Below, piece by piece: positions 40,920 to 54,430 of a DNA stretch of 64,000 nucleotides. A program made the translations under genes and the position numbers. The stretch is taken from contig JAKJHU010001325.1 of the NCBI GenBank assembly GCA_022316685.1, positions 16,980 to 80,979 of the forward strand, in the 5' to 3' direction. Origin of the DNA: Progne subis subis (lineage: Eukaryota; Chordata; Aves; Passeriformes; Hirundinidae). The notes below the pieces were generated by a model. The model did no database searches. It had not been told where the DNA came from and saw only the letters and a list, made by a program, of their open reading frames with translations. Within the stretch, counting starts at the first letter, position 1; every line of letters starts with the position of its first letter.

Positions 40920-42281
40920 CCCCTCCTGTTTCTTTTCTTGCTTCAGCACTGTGACCATGGCTGGCCAGCTTGCTTCTCTGCTCCTCTGCTGCTTGGGAGC
41001 CCAGAGCTGGTGTGTGCTGTGCTGAGACCTCGGAGTATCCCCATCCCCACCAGCCCCACCTCAGGACCAGCCGTTGTCAGTGAGCTGTTATTATGAATAA
41101 CTATGTAGCTATTTTCTTTTGCTATTAGTGGCTTTTGTAAATTATTTTGATATAGTACAGTTTGTAAGCTCTTTTTAAATGCTTTTGATATAGTATAATT
41201 TGTCAGCCTTTTATAATCAATACCCTAATCCATGGGTCGATTGTATATCTTGTGTGATAAATACATATTCTAGTTTCAGCTTTTGCAAAATATTAAAATA
41301 GAGGATATGTACTGAGTATTAGAGCAGTAACTTTTGCAGAAGTGGTAGTAGTTGTGAAATAGTAAGTGATGCCTTTATTTCTGTAACTAACTGACAATAG
41401 TGAAACAGCTAATGTTGAATGAAAGTGCTTGTAAAAATGGCTAGAATGTTTGTATTATACAATAACATTGAAAAAAAAAAAAAACCCAGCCAAATAACAC
41501 CAAGAGAGCAAGGAAGAATCTACCCCGCCCCTGCAGCTATTAATAATTGTCAAACCACAGACCAGGGGGCCTTGAGAGGAAATAAAATACAAGACTCTAA
41601 AAATCACACCTGCATTGTGGCATGTACTCTGAGAAGATGAGGTCAAAGTTCGAACTAAGATAAAGAATTCCTGGAAAGTGTAAACTCAAGGGAATGTTTG
41701 AATATATATAACCTTCATGAAAATTCATTTGACCAACGCAATGAGAAAGCATTTAAGAAGAGTTGTTATAGTTAACTGTGTGCTTTCTGGCAGTTTGCCA
41801 GACACCCCAGCACTGGATACTGGCCCTTTTATCCCGAAATAATTTTTAAAAATTTTAAAGAGTGAGCCTTGTTTCTCACACTATGCAAAGGAGTGACCCA
41901 CCCCCAGCCCAGCCCTCTCTGCTTCTGCCACTGCTTCAGGGCTTTTGCTCCACTTGCGTTCCCCGCCCCGGCTCTGCAGTGGCGCTGAGAGCGGCTGCTC
42001 CCCGCGGGCTGTGCAGGGGAAGCCAACTCTCCTCTCCCCTGTCCCCACACCGCCACTGCCGGCCCAGAGGCGGCTGAGTTTGTGCCACAGCGCCCCCTGC
42101 ACACCCGGGGGACTCATCGCACCCGCCCTGCCCGGACAGGAGCCACCAGCGCCCCTGCTGGCTGTGCCCGGAACTGCACCGAAGGGGCAATGCCTGACTG
42201 CTGAGACAAGGCTGGGATTGGGTTTCTGGCTTTGTTTGTTCTGCTGCTGCTGGTGTTTGTCTGTCCAGGTGTGTATATATC
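40920..42281. other. Intergenic, copy 2, no recognised feature
   Basis: Equivalent of 4855-6211; the A-run near 41471 is two bases shorter. Confidence 0.5.
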
Positions 42282-42446
42282 TAGATAGATAGACAGATAT
42301 AGATATAGATATAGATATAGATATAGATATAGATATAGATATAGATATATGATATAGATAGATGATATAGATATAGATAGATGATATAGATATAGACATA
42401 GACATAGACATAGACATAGATATAGATATAGATATAGATAGATATA
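42282..42446. repeat. AGATAT microsatellite, copy 2
   Basis: About 165 bp, shorter than copy 1 by about 60 bp, with the same AGATAGATG and AGACAT interruptions. Confidence 0.95.
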
Positions 42447-42709
42447 CTCTAGGAAATAGCTGTTATTCCTTTCCCGTATCTTTGCCTGAATGCCCCATCA
42501 TATCAAAGCTCATATTGTCCATCCCAGGAAGGTTCCCACCTTCCTTGGCAGACACCTGTCTTTTAAACCACTACTGGTCCATCACTGCTGGCCAATTTTT
42601 ATTGAAAAATCATTGAAGGACAAGGCAGTCATGGCTCACAGTTACTATGGACTCAAGAGGGAAAGTCCAGCTCATCACCTTAGATTTCCTTCCACAACAC
42701 ATTAACCCA

Positions 42710-42834
42710 TGGAGTTGATCAAGGACAGGCAGGTAATCTGAGCTTTTTGGATTTCAGTAAAGCTTTTGATCCTGCCTCTCCCCAGGACCCTAGTGTGTCC
42801 CTTCCAACTCAGGCCATTCCATGATTCTCACGCT
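42710..42834 (+). mobile_element. CR1 LINE fragment, copy 2
   Basis: Equivalent of 6700-6824, with no difference seen. Confidence 0.8.
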
Positions 42835-43167
42835 AGCAGAGCTGGCGCTTTCACTGGACACTGGCCTTGAAACATTTGGCGGTTTTGACACAGTCACACA
42901 ACCCTGAAAATTGTCCCAGTCTCAGTTCACTTGGATACTCCAGAGATTTATTCCTTGCAAAAAATCCTTCTGAGCATTCAGCATCCATCCCACCAAGGCC
43001 ACAACACCCTTACCAGAGCAGGTATTGATCCCAGGAGCTGGGACTCAGGTATAGATCCGAGGGCTCCTGCACCCTTCCAGAGCCTTCAGGGGCAGCTTTC
43101 TCTCAGGAATTCCTGCAGATTTGGGCAATCTGTGCAAGGGCTGTGGGCTCTGATGCCCCTTACTCAC

Positions 43168-43357
43168 CTCACAGCAGATGCTCCCGCTGCTTCCAGCCTT
43201 GGCTTCCCAGCAGACACAGGCAGCCGAGGGCCCCAGCTCAGGGGACACAGCACAGCAGCAGTGGCAGGCCTGGAGCACACGGCAGGGTGTGGAGCAGAAG
43301 ATGGGAATCCCTTGAGAACTCAGGAGGAAGAGCACCAGGAAGGAAAAACCCAAAATC
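43168..43357 (-). pseudogene. Exon-like hydrophobic/Cys-rich segment, copy 2
   Basis: Identical to 7158-7347, including the TTTAG acceptor-like and GTGAGTA donor-like ends. The perfect match reflects the recent duplication and is not evidence of selection. Confidence 0.35.
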
Positions 43358-44209
43358 CTAAAGGCGAAGAGCAGAGAGTCAGGAGAAGGCAACGCATGAG
43401 CAGTGAGGATTCATTCCAGAGAGCACTGGAGGTGAAACCTTCTTCCCAGTGTGGAAAGCAGAAGCAGGAAAAGCCACTGGCTCAAGATAAGAGCAGTTCA
43501 ACCACAGAGGAAAGCTGGGTGTGCTGGGAGAGCACAGGAGGGACTTCAGACACCAATTGTTTTCTTTGGGCACATGTCCAGCTTCTCCCTGGGCAGCAGA
43601 GCCTCAGTGCAGGATGGCTGCTAAGGAAGGGAACTGCTGGCTCAGGGTCACTGCTGGAGCTTGTCCACTTGAAACACTTGTCCCAGCCCTGCCCTCTCAC
43701 AAAGTCTCGCCCACTGGAGCACTGCCAGCGCTGGTTTAGGAGTCAGGGGATTGCCCTGAACAACATTAACTCCAGCCCTGCCACACCATGAACCTGCCCC
43801 AGGCACCCCTGGCAGTCCCTGCACGGTTTCCCATTGCTGCAGGAATAGGGAAAAAGCCCCATGTGACTGTGTCAGTGCCCGCAGAGAGGCACTAAGCACA
43901 TTCCGGGCATAACTCAGGATCGTGCTACTCCCGGGAAGGAAACGAGGGAAGCAGCAAGGCTGGCAGCAGGATCTGCCATAGGGAATGACTGCACCCCCTT
44001 TCACAGGAACAGCACCCCGAGAGTGTTTTCCCCATCCCTACCCCAGGGAAAGGGGCTCTGGGAACACTGCTACCTTTGTGGGGCTGTCCAGGGACCAGGG
44101 CGCTCTGGGTGGTGACGCTTAGACTGTGAGAGAGGAGAATCCCACCCTCCCTGCATGGGGAGGGAGAGGAAGAACTGACGCCCTGGGCTTGGGGACAGAG
44201 CACGATGTG

Positions 44210-44770
44210 CCGTGCCTGCCCCTCATCACCACGGAGCTGCCCTGCTCCCGAAGGAGCGGCGCGGGGCCAGGAATCGGCCCAGAATCAGTCCCATGGCTCC
44301 TGCCTGCAGTGGAGCGCAGCCATCCGGCCCCACCTCTGAGCCCGGCCCCCGCTCCCAGCTCAGCCCCGCAGCGCACACGGCTCCCCCGAGCTCCCCCGAA
44401 GCGGCTGCCAGCAAAGGCGGCTTCCTGCAGCCCACGGAGGAGCAGACAGCGCCCGCCCGCTGCCCTCAGAGCCCTCTTCTCCTGCCCTGCCATCTCCCCA
44501 GCCCTGGCAAAACACCGGCAACAGGAGGCAGGAGCCCGACAAGATCCCGCTCCCTGCTGCTGCCGGCCCCACAGCTCATCCCCAGGGCCCTACCTTCTCC
44601 CTCCGTGCCCCGCAGCTCCTGGGACGGGACAAGCCCAGCACAGCCCCTCTTTAAGCACGAGCTTTCCGGTGGGTGCGGCTTCTCCTGTCCCAGAACCAGA
44701 GAGGCAATTCCGAGAAATCAGGCGTGCAGCCGAATGTGAAAGTAGGATCACTCTTTTGGCTTTAGTTGAA
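44210..44770 (-). other. GC-rich block with candidate first exon, copy 2
   Basis: Equivalent of 8200-8760, with a handful of substitutions (e.g. CCTGTCCCAG for CCTGCCCCAG). The minus-strand GAGAAG|GTAGGG junction is preserved. Confidence 0.35.
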
Positions 44771-45151
44771 CTATATTACCAATTTCCTCACCAGCCGAGG
44801 TTTTAATTGGCTCACAGGACTCTCTCAGCTCTTTGCACAGTTATTTGACCCTGAACTGCTGTGCTGGTGCCTGGAGGGCCACGTGAGGCTCTCAGCCCTT
44901 CCTGGGGCTGGTGCTCCATCAGGAAAAGGAGCAGGGGGAGCACAGCAGCATTGTTATAGATATATTTGTGCATAAATCCATCTTCCATAAGTTTCTTTAC
45001 AGTTGCATCATGTAGTTTTTCTTCAGCAGTGATAAAATTGCAGTGATTGTGGTGGTGCATTCTGCCACCTCCCTCCTTTCCAGGCTGCAGTGGGATCTGA
45101 GAAAATGCTTGTCAGGCCTTGGCCTTGAGAACACCTGGGCTCAGCTCTTCC

Positions 45152-45248
45152 TGTGAGAAATTAACCTATGATTTGTGTTACATAAAAATATGTATTTTGA
45201 TAAGATTGCACTGTGAGAAGATAAATTTTAAAAACCTGCCAGATAAGG
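45152..45248 (+). repeat. ERV B 5' LTR first part, copy 2
   Basis: Equivalent of 9142-9238; interrupted by provirus C at the same TAAGG. Confidence 0.55.
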
Positions 45249-46129
45249 TGTAAGAGTCAGTCTGAAGTTCCCCACATTTGCCTCGTGATGGTCACGAGGA
45301 CCCCGAGGACCCTACTGGAGCTTTGGCCTGCTCGAGGTGGATGCTTGCCAATCATCCACAGGTGCATTTTCCTGTGTCACCACATCACGGTACATGGGCT
45401 TTGAGCAGTGTAATGGCAAATCTGTACCTGAGGTTTGCACCTGCTTCACTGCCCCTACTTCATGACAACAGCCTAGGAATTTCCCCACCGCTTGGCCAAG
45501 GGAACTTTCTGGGGTAACTTTGGTGGTTCCCCCACGGAAGATCCCTCATCTGCTCCACAACCACCGTGACAGACAGAGATCAAAGCCCCCTCCCAAGGAC
45601 TGAGATTGAGACCCCTATATGAAGCCCCTTTCAAGGACTGAGACATCAGACCCCGACAACCCCAATACAGGGGGCTGGGGCTGTCTTAACCAAAGCCAGA
45701 TGTTTGGCTGCAGGTGTGGTCCTTAGACCAAGAAGACAATGGCTCTCGCTTACTGCTGAGAACATGGACTACCTGTTCCCCCTTGGTGGCTTCAATAGAC
45801 TTTCCTGTTCCCCCCGCGATGAAGGACTACAATAAAAACCCCTGAGTTAACCAGAGATTTTGAGAGACTCTCCCCAATGTGAGAGGCGGACCCATCAACT
45901 GGACCACAAGGACTTTGTCTCCACGTTTGGTAGCTATATCCCCTCTTTCCTCTCTCTCTTTCTCTGTCTCTTTCTCTCTCTTTCTTAATCCCTTTATTGC
46001 ATTTGCTATGGTCAATCAATAAAAGGTGCATTTGTTTTAATACTGAAATCCCTCGCTGTGTTGTGTTTTGCACTCTGAGATCAGTAAACGAACCATCATG
46101 ACCCCCGCTTGTACGAGCGGGTCGTGACA
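45249..46129 (+). repeat. ERV C 5' LTR, copy 2
   Basis: Equivalent of 9239-10117, ending GGTCGTGACA. The CT-rich tract is slightly longer. Confidence 0.85.
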
Positions 46130-46564
46130 TTAAATTCTGATAGACAGAGGGGTTTGCAGGGTTGTGTGTAGTCTGTAATAGGGGAAGGACGTTTCGCTCC
46201 AGCCTCATTCCCCGGCCTGTTATTCCCGAAAGAGTTGAACAGAGCTAGAAAGCAAGGGGGGCGACTCGAATTTCCCACAAACTGCACACGCCTAAGTGAT
46301 AAGCACCCCCATACTCAATTGAGGGTTCTGTCTTCAGAATTTCACGGAAGATCTCTTAGTGCAAAAAGGGGAAACTGGTTTAGTGTTTGCATGTATCTGG
46401 ACTGTCTGGGAAGGAAGGGACAACTTGAAGAAACTAAGCAGAGCCTCCCAGGCGGGTTTTTGTCTCTTCACCTTCCCAGGGAAGCAAAGGGAAACACAGC
46501 AAAGCTGTGTGGTTGTGTAACTTAAGTCTATACTTCCCTATCGTGGTTTCGGTCCCTTCACAAA

Positions 46565-47580
46565 ATGAATGAGAACCTGAGTATAAAGGTTAAAGCTGAC
46601 TTCTATGCAATACTTGTTAAACACAATGCGAAGCCTTCTCCGGGAGGGGAAGAGTGGGCACAATATAATTGGTTTAACTTGGAAAATGTTATTGACGGAG
46701 TATGTTCTTTACAACATAAAACAAAATTTAAACAGGGCAGAAATTAAACCTATCCTCTGCTCAGTTTTGGGAGCTTGTCTTTCAGCAGCTGTAGAAAGTT
46801 GCTTTAAGCAAAGAAGTGAGAAAAAAGCTATAATAGACTCCCTTCAAAACCTAGTTGAAATTTTGCAAAAACAATTAAATGAAGAAAGGAATGAGATCTA
46901 TACATTGCGAGCTGCCCTTAGAGCAGAACATGTTAAGAACTCCTATAATGTTGATTCCTCTGTGGAGGCAGAGGAAAAAGAAACTCCTCACATTAAACAG
47001 ATTTATCCCCATAAGGAATTCAAAGCAGTTAAAAACTGTGGGGAAATCTGCTGTCCTCACTTGAGACCCTTGGTTAAAACAGAATATAATTACATAAATG
47101 ATGAAGATTTTGAGCCATATACCATACAGTGCTACCGAATTGGCTAAGCTAAAAAAGGAATATGGGTGCCCCCCACAAGAATCTGAGACAGAGTATGTCT
47201 TCCGAGTGTCTGTCACTGGAGGAGACCAAATTAAATTAACTGAACAGGGGGCCAGTGGATACTGGGGACATGGAGTTTTCTTATCAGCAGGAGACAAACA
47301 TATTTCATGGTCCCTGACTCAGTTTTCAGGGGGACTTAGCCCCTTAGAAAGACGTGATCTTTTGGCTACAATTGGTGGCCCTGACCAACTGCTAGAAAAC
47401 ATTCACAAAGCTGCCTGCTTGCAAGTGATACATGAAAGAAAATGAATGTCTGGTTATGAATCACTAAAGCAATAACCTGTGCAGCCTGAACTGATGACCC
47501 CTTTAATTCAGGGCCTTCCAGAACCACTCAAACCTACAGCAATTACTTCACAAAAAAAACCATAACGGATTTAGGTCCTG
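46565..47580 (+). pseudogene. gag: ERV C gag, copy 2
   Basis: Same protein trace as 10550-11565. Here the A-run near 46821-46826 has six A's, and a 180-codon frame (46605-47147) runs through the coiled-coil-like segment that is truncated in copy 1. The capsid-like block (47098-47445) is intact. A frame change is still needed near 46745, so it remains a pseudogene. Confidence 0.65.
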
Positions 47581-48945
47581 TAGAGAGGCTGGATAGATTT
47601 ATTGGAAACCCGAGCAACCAGACTGGATCTACCGATCCTGGGTTTACTCTATAATCAACCCCCTCTCAGCTGCCAGCTTCTCAATCTAATTGATCTGCTG
47701 GTGATCGTAAAGTTTGGGCATTAAGTCAACTTGCAACAGATCTCATTAATTACAGTAGAAAGTATGGACCTGTAAAAACCTCAGAGGACACTTCTACTAG
47801 GCTTTCCCAAGGGTACAAACATTCCCCCACCCTAGCTCAAGATGCCCAAGAGTAGTTAGAAAAAATATGAAATAGAAGAAGTGGGAGATGTCCAACAGAA
47901 AATAATCTCCCACTTAGAAAGTCTTGATTTGCAAATTCCCTCTGGAAAAAAAATCCAAAAACCTTCACATAAAGTGAAATTTTTGGGAATTTAGTGGAAG
48001 GAAGGTATGACATGTATCCCACCTGATACACTAACTTTTTTAGATCAGATCAGAATCCAGGAAAGATCTTCAACAAGCTCAAGGACTGTTAATGTTCTGG
48101 AGTAAGCACATTTCAGATTTTTCAATAATTGCTAGACCTCTTTATGATTTGCTGGGAAAAGGAGCAAAATGGAAATGGACCGCTTCTCAGGAAGAAGCAA
48201 TGCCATTGTTGATTTTTGAAGCAACTGCTCAGCAAGCCCTTGACCCTATTCACCCTACAGACCCTTTCCAGGTGGAATGGGGTTTTGCCTCTTCACATAC
48301 GTACACATACGCCAGCGGGGTCCTGGGTATCCAATGTGATCTGTGGGTTTTTTATTCCCATGGTTTCAAAGATGCTGAAAAAAAAGATACACCATCTGGG
48401 GAAAAGGGTTGTTTGTGGTTAGCTTAGCTCTCATAGAAGTGGAAAAAATTGCACGACAAACCAATTGTATTGAGAGGCCTTTTCAAAGTTAACAAGGCAG
48501 TCACTGCTGGGACAGGGTGGCCCATGGGGCCTCAGTGAGAAAGTGGTATGCTCAGATTGAACATTACTGTAACATCTTCTCAGTAACTGAAGAAGCTGTG
48601 AAAGGTGTGAATGATAGATGGGGGGTAAATGGGTGCCCCAATAACATTGCTTTTTACCCTACAGCTCCAAGCGTAATTCCCTCACCATAGGGACCAAATG
48701 ATTCCAAGAATCCAGCATATTACCCTGGACAACCTGTTTTGGTGGACCTCCCTACTGTAGGGGAAATACCACTAGTGCTAAAAACTCCTTTGAATAATTA
48801 TGCATGGGTAGTCTCTGACGCCCTAGGGAAAGAGCATCGGATAAATTACACACTGGACAATTCCACCATTCTAATTTTCTGCCTCTTGGTGGCAGATTTT
48901 GTTGTGTTTACTTTTCACAGGGGAACTCCAAGGGACATGAAGATC
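47581..48945 (+). pseudogene. pol: ERV C pol remnants, copy 2
   Basis: Same RT thumb and pol C-terminal traces as copy 1. One G fewer in GCGGGGTCC near 48315 joins two short frames into one of 111 codons (48092-48427). No catalytic palm or integrase core. Confidence 0.55.
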
Positions 48946-49045
48946 ACATAAACACTGATAAAATTAGTGATACTTTTCTGCATCCTACCACAACCCCATG
49001 GCCAAAAAACTAGCTGAGTTTGAATTTTAAATACTAATTAATAAA

Positions 49046-50290
49046 TTGGTTGCCACAACTAGAGATTTGACCAAATTACAACAACCACTGCAGTCGTCCT
49101 TATAGGCTTTGGGAACACATCAGTGGTTATTATCAAACTTATTACCAAATTGGGAAAAGGTATATGTAAATGATCACAAATTGGTAATTGATGCACTCAG
49201 TGCTACACAAAGCAACGTTTCTTTGTCCCTCAGCTGTATCCAGGCTCAATTGTGGATGCAGTCAGTTGCTGCCTCTTTTATAAGAGAAGGTGAAGAAGGC
49301 ACTTTTCCTACTGAAATTCGGAAAATAATTTGGGAAAGTGCCACGGATTTTGAAAGGTATTTCCAATCCTGGTGGAACTTAGTGAATTTTACTTACAATC
49401 CCATTACAAACATGGCCACAGCTTTTGTGTTAATGTAATGTCTCAGTGCATTTGATATTCCATATCGTTGCGTTAGGGCTGAATTATGATGGAGCTATTC
49501 TCTATCTTTCTGAGCATAGGGAATGGGCCCGTCAAATTGGTGAGAAATGGCCAACTGTTAACTTAGAATCCTGTATTGTCCGAGAACAACAAAGGTTCAT
49601 CTGTGAAAGTAATGCAATTATAGCCCAAGACATTTGTCTGGACACAGAGCAAAATATCTGTCATTTTGAAATTTATCCTAACGAGGCCCCTGGAACAGTC
49701 CTTATATATAAAAGTAATGGTTGTGTATGCTTTAGAACTGCTTGTGATATGGTATTTGCAGAAAACGTAGTAGTGGATGTCAAAAATCATTCAAATTTTT
49801 GTGCTTGTCATTTTACTAAAATTACAAGATGTGTTTTTTTTATAAAGCTCCAATTACCTCTCATTACCTTTTGCAATCAAATTAAACACTGATTCACCTA
49901 CTCCCATTGGAATGAACCTTACTTTGGTAAAGCAACTGTTGCTTCATCAGGACTTAATACAAATTTTGGAAAAGATCAAGAAAGACAGACAGAAAACCCT
50001 GGTAACTGTTCATAATGTGAAAGAAATACATTGTGTTATAGAAAGGGTAAGAAAAGATGTCGAGCACAGGTGGTAAAATGCTCTTTTTGGGCGGTCACCT
50101 CCTGCTACAAGTGTCCTGAACAAATTGTGTCATCCCATCATTGTCCTTTTGATTTTAGTTTTAATTGGTTTTGTTTTATCAGCAATCTTATTCATTATGA
50201 ATTGGAGAATGATGAAATGGTTAACACGGTTGACATCCATAATTAATCCTCATAACCTGGCCAATGTCCTCTCCCCTATGGACACACCCT
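49046..50290 (+). pseudogene. env: ERV C env remnant, copy 2
   Basis: Blocks 49109-49438 and 49446-49892 match copy 1. A T-run near 49840 is shorter by one, which changes the frame end. The same membrane-anchor-like hydrophobic run lies near 50125-50215. Confidence 0.6.
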
Positions 50291-50651
50291 AAGGCTATTG
50301 ACAGAAGGCAATTATAAAATTTGAATGTGTGTTTTGAAATTATTTTCTCTTGTAATCTTGTGAGAATTACTTTTGATTTTTTTGTGATTTGTTTTGAAAA
50401 AAATATTTTAATTAATACTGATTGTATTATTGTTTTGATTATTTGTGATTTGTTTGATCGTTGGAATTAATATTATAATTGTTTATTGTTCCCTTTTCCT
50501 CTTCTACTTTTCCTTCTTTCTCTCTCTCTACATACTGTCTCAGTTTCTTGGGATATACTACCGATGTTGATGAGTCCTGAAGACTTCACAACGACATTGT
50601 GGAACCCTGCTGAAGAAGATCACTTGAAGACAATCGTGAGTCACAGGGTGG

Positions 50652-51533
50652 TGTAAGAGTCAGTCTGAAGTTCCCCACATTTGCCTCACGATCATCATAA
50701 GGACCCCGAGGACCCCACTGCAGTTCTGGCCTGCTCGAGGTGGATGTTTTCCAGTCGTCCGCAGGTGCATTTTCCTGTGTCACCACGCCACCGTACACTG
50801 GCTTTGAGCCGTGTAATGGCAAATCTGTTCCTGACATTTGTACCTGCTTCACTGCCCCTACTTCATGACAACAGCCGATGAATTTCCCCACCTCTTGGCC
50901 AAGTGGACTTTCTGGGGTAACTTTGGTGGTTCCCCCATGGAAGATCCCTCATCTGCTCCACAACCACCGTGACAGACAGAGATCAAAGCCCCCTCCCAAG
51001 GACTGAGATTGAGACCCCTATATGAAGCCCCTTTCAAGGACTGAGACATCAGACCCCGACAACCCCAATACAGGGGGCTGGGGCTGTCTTAACCAAAGCA
51101 AGATGTTTGGCTGCAGGTGTGGTCCTTAGACCAAGAAGACAATGGCTCTCGCTTACTGCTGAGAACATGGACTACCTGTTCCCCCTCGGTGGCTTCAACA
51201 GACTTTCCTGTTCCCCCCGCGATGAAGGACTACAATAAAAACCCCTGAGTTAACCAGAGATTTTGAGAGACTCTCCCCAACGTGACAGGCGGATCCAATG
51301 ACCGGACCATGAGGACTTTGTCTCCACATTTGGTAGCTATATCCCCTCTTTCCTCTCTCTCTTTCTCTATCTTCCTCTCTCTCTCTTTATCCCTTTATTG
51401 ATTTGCTGTGGTCAATCAATAAAAGGTGCATTTGTTTTGATTCATACTGAAATCCCTGCCTGTGTTGTGTTTTGCACTCTGAGATCATTAAACAAACCAT
51501 CGCGACCCCCGCTCGTACGAGCGGATCATGACA
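50652..51533 (+). repeat. ERV C 3' LTR, copy 2
   Basis: Equivalent of 14637-15518, with several substitutions clustered near 50745-50875 (e.g. CCAGTCGTCCGC for CCAATCATCCAC). Confidence 0.85.
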
Positions 51534-51943
51534 TAAGGCTGGAGAGGAAACCACTGGACAGGATATGGTAAACAATTGACGGAAAATTGAGCAAACATAA
51601 ACTTCTTACACAAGCAAAATTGCCTGAGAATTTAAAAATCAGCAAAAATGACAGAGGAGCCCTGCCTGTCCCCAGCGACCACCATAAACAATGAAAAATT
51701 GAAAGCAGACATCACCACGAAGAATGGAAACTAAACATCACAACAAAGGATAGAAACTGGGAGGGAATTATTAACATGAGCATGTATAAATACCTGCAAA
51801 ATTAATATCTGGGGTATGTATTGGTGGAGCTCAGACTCCCCACATACCCCAGCGATGGCTTGCCCGCTTTTTGCCGAACAGAAAATTAATAAATTGCTTA
51901 ATCTGAAAATGGAATAAAGGCGTATCTCTCCTCATTTATAACA
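51534..51943 (+). repeat. ERV B 5' LTR second part, copy 2
   Basis: Equivalent of 15519-15928, ending TTATAACA. Confidence 0.65.
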
Positions 51944-51946
51944 ATC

Positions 51947-51964
51947 TGGTGACTCCAACGTGAT
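51947..51964 (+). promoter_or_regulatory. ERV B tRNA-Trp-type primer site, copy 2
   Basis: TGGTGACTCCAACGTGAT, identical to copy 1. Confidence 0.75.
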
Positions 51965-52445
51965 GCTCTGCTTCCCGGGGGGAAAAAGGCTGATTCCAGG
52001 GGGCCGCCCCACTAACGTGGCTCTGGGAGCAGTCTGAACCCACCGGCAAGCCAGAGAATAAAAATGACAAAAATCAGGTAAGGAATTTGAGCTCCCTGGT
52101 AATACTGCAGTAAAATAAAATCACCTGTAAATCTAGAAGATCCAGGCAAGAAGACTGGGCTGAAAGTATCGTTCGGTTGGGTGGGCTACGATTGGTGTGT
52201 GTGTGAGATGTGACCGAGTCACGAAGTGAGAGCGGAGTCCTTCCAACCTCGGTTCCGACTTCCCGCGAGGGGATCAGCGGGTGAACGGACAAAGCGAGTG
52301 AAGGGATTTCTAATAAAGATCAGTGGGCTGGAGACATTGACTGAAGGGATCTCTAAAGATCGGGGGCCAGAGGCACTGATTGAGGGAATTTCTATTATTG
52401 AAATCATTAGCTGGAGGCATCAGAGGGAACACCAGTCCGGGTAAA

Positions 52446-53132
52446 ATGGGTCAATGTTCAGGCAAGGACCTAGGGGCTGGCACGGACTGGTGGAGTAGCA
52501 AAGGGCCAGGAGGGGGCCAAGGTACAGGAAAGAAAGGGAGAACTTTAGTAGATATACCTCAGGACAGTCCCCTGGGTTTAATGTGTAAATGTTAGAATGA
52601 ATGGGAATCTAGAAAAAGGAAAAGTAAGGAGAAAATTATACCATACAGTAAAATGGACTAAGGAAATGATACCACCTGATAATTTGTTTTGGCCAATGTA
52701 TGGGTCATTTGAGGGTTGGATTTGTCAAGCTTCAAACAGATATGTAAATAAGAAGGAACCTTTTAATCAGGAAGAGAGTAGTTATACTGTCCTGTGGCAT
52801 GGGTCTTGGCCTTCTTCATTATTCACTTTAAAGACCAAGGAGGAGGGGAAAAAAAAAATCATCTGCTGGGACCCCGGGAGATGCGAAATGGCCAAATGTG
52901 GCCCCTAACTGGGACCACAATAATGACCAGGATAGGCAGAGCATGGTGGATCTCAGGAACATGATTATTCAAGAGATCCAGGAAGCAATCCCTAGAGGAC
53001 AGAACATCAACAAGGCCTTTAGTGGTCACCAGGGAAAAGATGAGTTCCTGATTGACTGGTTAGAAAGGATGAGAAGGAATACACAAATGTACTCAGGGTT
53101 GGACCCTGACACAGGCATTAATAAAAACGCAG
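52446..53132 (+). pseudogene. gag: ERV B gag 5' half, copy 2
   Basis: Same M-G-Q start, matrix and major homology region as copy 1. One C fewer near 52875 (GGACCCCGGG) alters where the matrix frame ends. Confidence 0.75.
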
Positions 53133-54430
53133 TGCTGCATTGCGCTCTGTGTTATTTGTTTTCATATTGTGTTTTATGTTATTTATTTTCGTTGTAATGG
53201 TTTGTTCTACACTCCCCTGTTCTCCTGAGAAATGTTACGTTCCGAGGTTTGTCCCTGCCCCTCTTCCCTGTCAATCCTGCCATATTCCTCCCAGTCCCCT
53301 CCTACGGGCCCTGTCTGTCATTGGATTGTTCCTCCCGGCTTCTAGAGAGTTCAGGTAAGGGCATGGAGTGATAGGGTGGGAGCCGAGGCGGTTCCTCCCT
53401 TTATGTTCCCATTGGTTTCTTTAAATGTCCCTCTAACACTGTTCCACTCCCACCTTGTCCCTCATTGGATGTTGGTTTGTCTCCTCCCTTAGTCCTTCCC
53501 CTGTGTTTAATCCCGGAGCTCCCCGCCCCAGGAGGCTCGGCTGGAGACATTCCCTAAGGTTCAGATGTCCCCGTGTGGGACTGAACAAACACCTTGAACT
53601 TTTCCCTCCAACTGAGTCCAAATCTTCCCTCCATCTTTGGCAAGGTCTCTCCCCTGGTAAGGGGAAAACCCCCTTTGCTGCTCCTCTGGCTCCCAAAATC
53701 CAGAGGAATGCTCCCCTGTTAGAGTCCAGGGAATTTCTTTGGCTGCCCTGGAGGGTCAGAGACCTGGACAGGGGGTCTGGGACCCTGGCACAGAGCCCAG
53801 AGGGACATTGGCTTTGATCTCCATACATGGAAAAGGCTTCCTGCACTGCGGGAAGGATTGCAGGCCACAGGAGTGTGAAAGAGAGGAGTTCAGCTTATCA
53901 CAGGGTGAGAAAACAGTAGATTTGGGTTTTTAGTATGGAAGTGAATGGGGGCAAGATGGAGGATTTGGGGCGTTGTCTCCTGCTTCTTCTTTCTTCTTCC
54001 CTCATTCCGTTTTCTGCAGTGACAGTGGCACAAAGTAGTTTAAGGAGATTGGGTCAAAGTAGGGATGAGCTTTTTAGGATAAGTGATAGGTATTGGCAAA
54101 TAATGATAAATAAAGAACACGTAACAATTAGTATAAAAGATAGCGACAGCCCAGTGCAGGAAGAGTCGCCAGATGTCCGAGCAGCTGCACAGACCTTAGC
54201 TGGGCACTGAGAGAATTGTAAGATAAGAAACAATAAACAAAGCACAACCTTGAAAAATCAGAACCTGAAGACTCTGTCTCTTTGTTGTGTCTGGCTCAGA
54301 GCTTTGCAGGAGGCAAAAAGACTCTAAAACCACCTGAACCTCGGAACAAAAACCGAGATTCCCGGACTGATGGCAGTGTCCGAGCTAGCCTCGGTGGACG
54401 GAGCGCTGCTCCGAGAAGGACACGGCGACA
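53133..54430 (+). mobile_element. LTR G, copy 2
   Basis: Equivalent of 17119-18416. The left flank reads CGCAG here (CACAG in copy 1). Confidence 0.55.

Larger units (their letters stand above)
45249..51533 (+). mobile_element. ERV C, copy 2
   Basis: Same ends and same TAAGG duplication (45244-45248 and 51534-51538). Internally it has slightly fewer lesions in gag than copy 1. Confidence 0.85.
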
